This document shows positions 5,900 to 6,049 of a DNA stretch of 6,049 nt, in pieces. Location of the stretch: positions 1-6,049 of the forward strand of contig CABUCM010000075.1 of the NCBI GenBank assembly GCA_902490005.1. Direction: 5' to 3'. This DNA is from an uncultured Ruminiclostridium sp. (GTDB lineage Bacteria > Bacillota > Clostridia > Oscillospirales > Acutalibacteraceae). The notes below the pieces were generated by a model. The model saw nothing but the letters and a program-made list of their open reading frames with translations, was not told the DNA's origin and searched no databases. The translations under genes and the position numbers were made by a program. Within the stretch, counting starts at the first letter, position 1. Each line of letters starts with the position of its first letter.

Positions 5900-5945
5900 C
5901 ACACGGTTCCTTTTTCCGCCGTGTGTGCTGTTTTTTTGTTTTTAG
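5900..5945 (+). terminator. Weak terminator-like hairpin on the plus strand
   Basis: CACACGG (5900-5906) pairs with CCGTGTG (5919-5925) across a 12-base loop. Five bases later come T7, G and T5 (5931-5943). The gap and large loop make it a poor intrinsic terminator. No plus-strand gene is evident upstream, so it matters only if a small RNA is made here. Confidence 0.3.
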
Positions 5946-5962
5946 ATAGTTTCATAAAATAC

Positions 5963-5997
5963 AAAAAGCCCGTAAACATAGTGTTTACGGGCTTTTT
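5963..5997 (-). terminator. Intrinsic terminator of the tRNA-Asn transcript
   Basis: A perfect 16-bp inverted repeat (5963-5978 and 5982-5997) has a 3-base loop. Its core is GCCCGTAAACA/TGTTTACGGGC, and its ends are A5 and T5. On the minus strand it starts two bases after the encoded CCA of the tRNA and ends in TTTTT, a textbook intrinsic terminator. The A-run makes it work in the opposite direction as well. Confidence 0.9.
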
Positions 5998-5998
5998 C

Positions 5999-6049
5999 TG
6001 GCTCCCCCTGTTGGGCTCGAACCAACGACCCTGCGGTTAACAGCCGCAT
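5999..6049 (-). tRNA. tRNA-Asn (anticodon GTT), partial at the window edge
   Basis: Read on the minus strand: the anticodon stem TGCGG/CCGCA (6044-6048, 6032-6036) encloses the loop CTGTTAA (6037-6043) with anticodon GTT at 6039-6041. A 5-base variable loop follows, then the T-arm GTTGG-TTCGAGC-CCAAC (6010-6026), the acceptor strand AGGGGGA (6003-6009), discriminator G (6002) and an encoded CCA (5999-6001). The 5' part (acceptor 5' strand and D-arm) lies beyond the window. A terminator follows two bases later, so this is the last or only gene of its transcript. Confidence 0.93.

Larger units (their letters stand above)
5564..5962. other. About 400 bp with no recognisable gene
   Basis: Short open frames exist on both strands, but none has a convincing ribosome binding site or a recognisable protein pattern. 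The second half has several short inverted repeats: ACACATTGTGT (5710-5720), GACCCATTGGGTC (5771-5783), CCCGCGCCGCGGG (5860-5872) and CACACGG/CCGTGTG (5900-5925). These could belong to a structured RNA or to decayed mobile DNA. A tRNA-like echo at 5748-5775 is listed separately. Confidence 0.4.

Noticed and set aside
5708..5902. Minus-strand frame of 64 codons rich in Arg and Lys
   Set aside because: It has no ribosome binding site or recognisable family, overlaps frames on the other strand, and contains the tRNA-like echo and hairpins.
5777..6040. Plus-strand open frame of 87 codons ending in LLGSNQRPCG
   Set aside because: Its C-terminal part is the antisense of the tRNA-Asn and it crosses the tRNA terminator. 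Such tRNA-antisense frames are a well-known annotation artefact, and no ribosome binding site supports it.

Overview
The window looks like a Gram-positive Firmicute, most likely a gut-type Clostridia (inference). The signs are strong AGGAG-type ribosome binding sites, a secreted multi-domain polysaccharide-binding type protein with a Gram-positive style membrane tail, an AraC-family regulator of the kind that flanks carbohydrate genes, and AT-rich spacers between moderately GC-rich genes. No marker here fixes the genus.

Layout: (1) 1-87, a short GC-rich tail with a strong hairpin just downstream of the large gene. (2) 88-4209, minus strand, one 1373-residue exported protein. It has a signal peptide, eight consecutive beta-sandwich modules resembling carbohydrate-binding families CBM4/9/22, a short Pro/Glu linker, one transmembrane helix and a basic tail. 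No catalytic domain is visible. Modules 3-5 are a recent 459-bp tandem repeat; modules 6-8 form a second, longer subfamily. (3) 4210-4515, a 306-bp divergent AT-rich promoter region with two inverted repeats, phased direct repeats and a promoter candidate in each direction. (4) 4516-5307, plus strand, a 263-residue AraC-family regulator (cupin sensor plus C-terminal double helix-turn-helix) that probably starts at TTG. (5) 5308-5998, 691 bp without an intact gene: a strong bidirectional hairpin terminator, remnants of a minus-strand gene with a WG-repeat-like segment, a degenerate echo of the 3' half of a tRNA, several short hairpins and the terminator of the tRNA. (6) 5999-6049, minus strand, the 3' part of a tRNA-Asn(GTT) cut by the window edge.

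How the parts may work together (inference): the AraC-type protein is divergently transcribed from the surface protein and is the obvious candidate to control it, probably in response to a sugar or glycan breakdown product. The surface protein would hold polysaccharide at the cell surface for enzymes encoded elsewhere. The most interesting points are the purely binding, catalysis-free eight-module architecture, the mosaic identity pattern among modules 3-5, the repeat-rich divergent control region, and the degraded gene and tRNA remnants beside tRNA-Asn.
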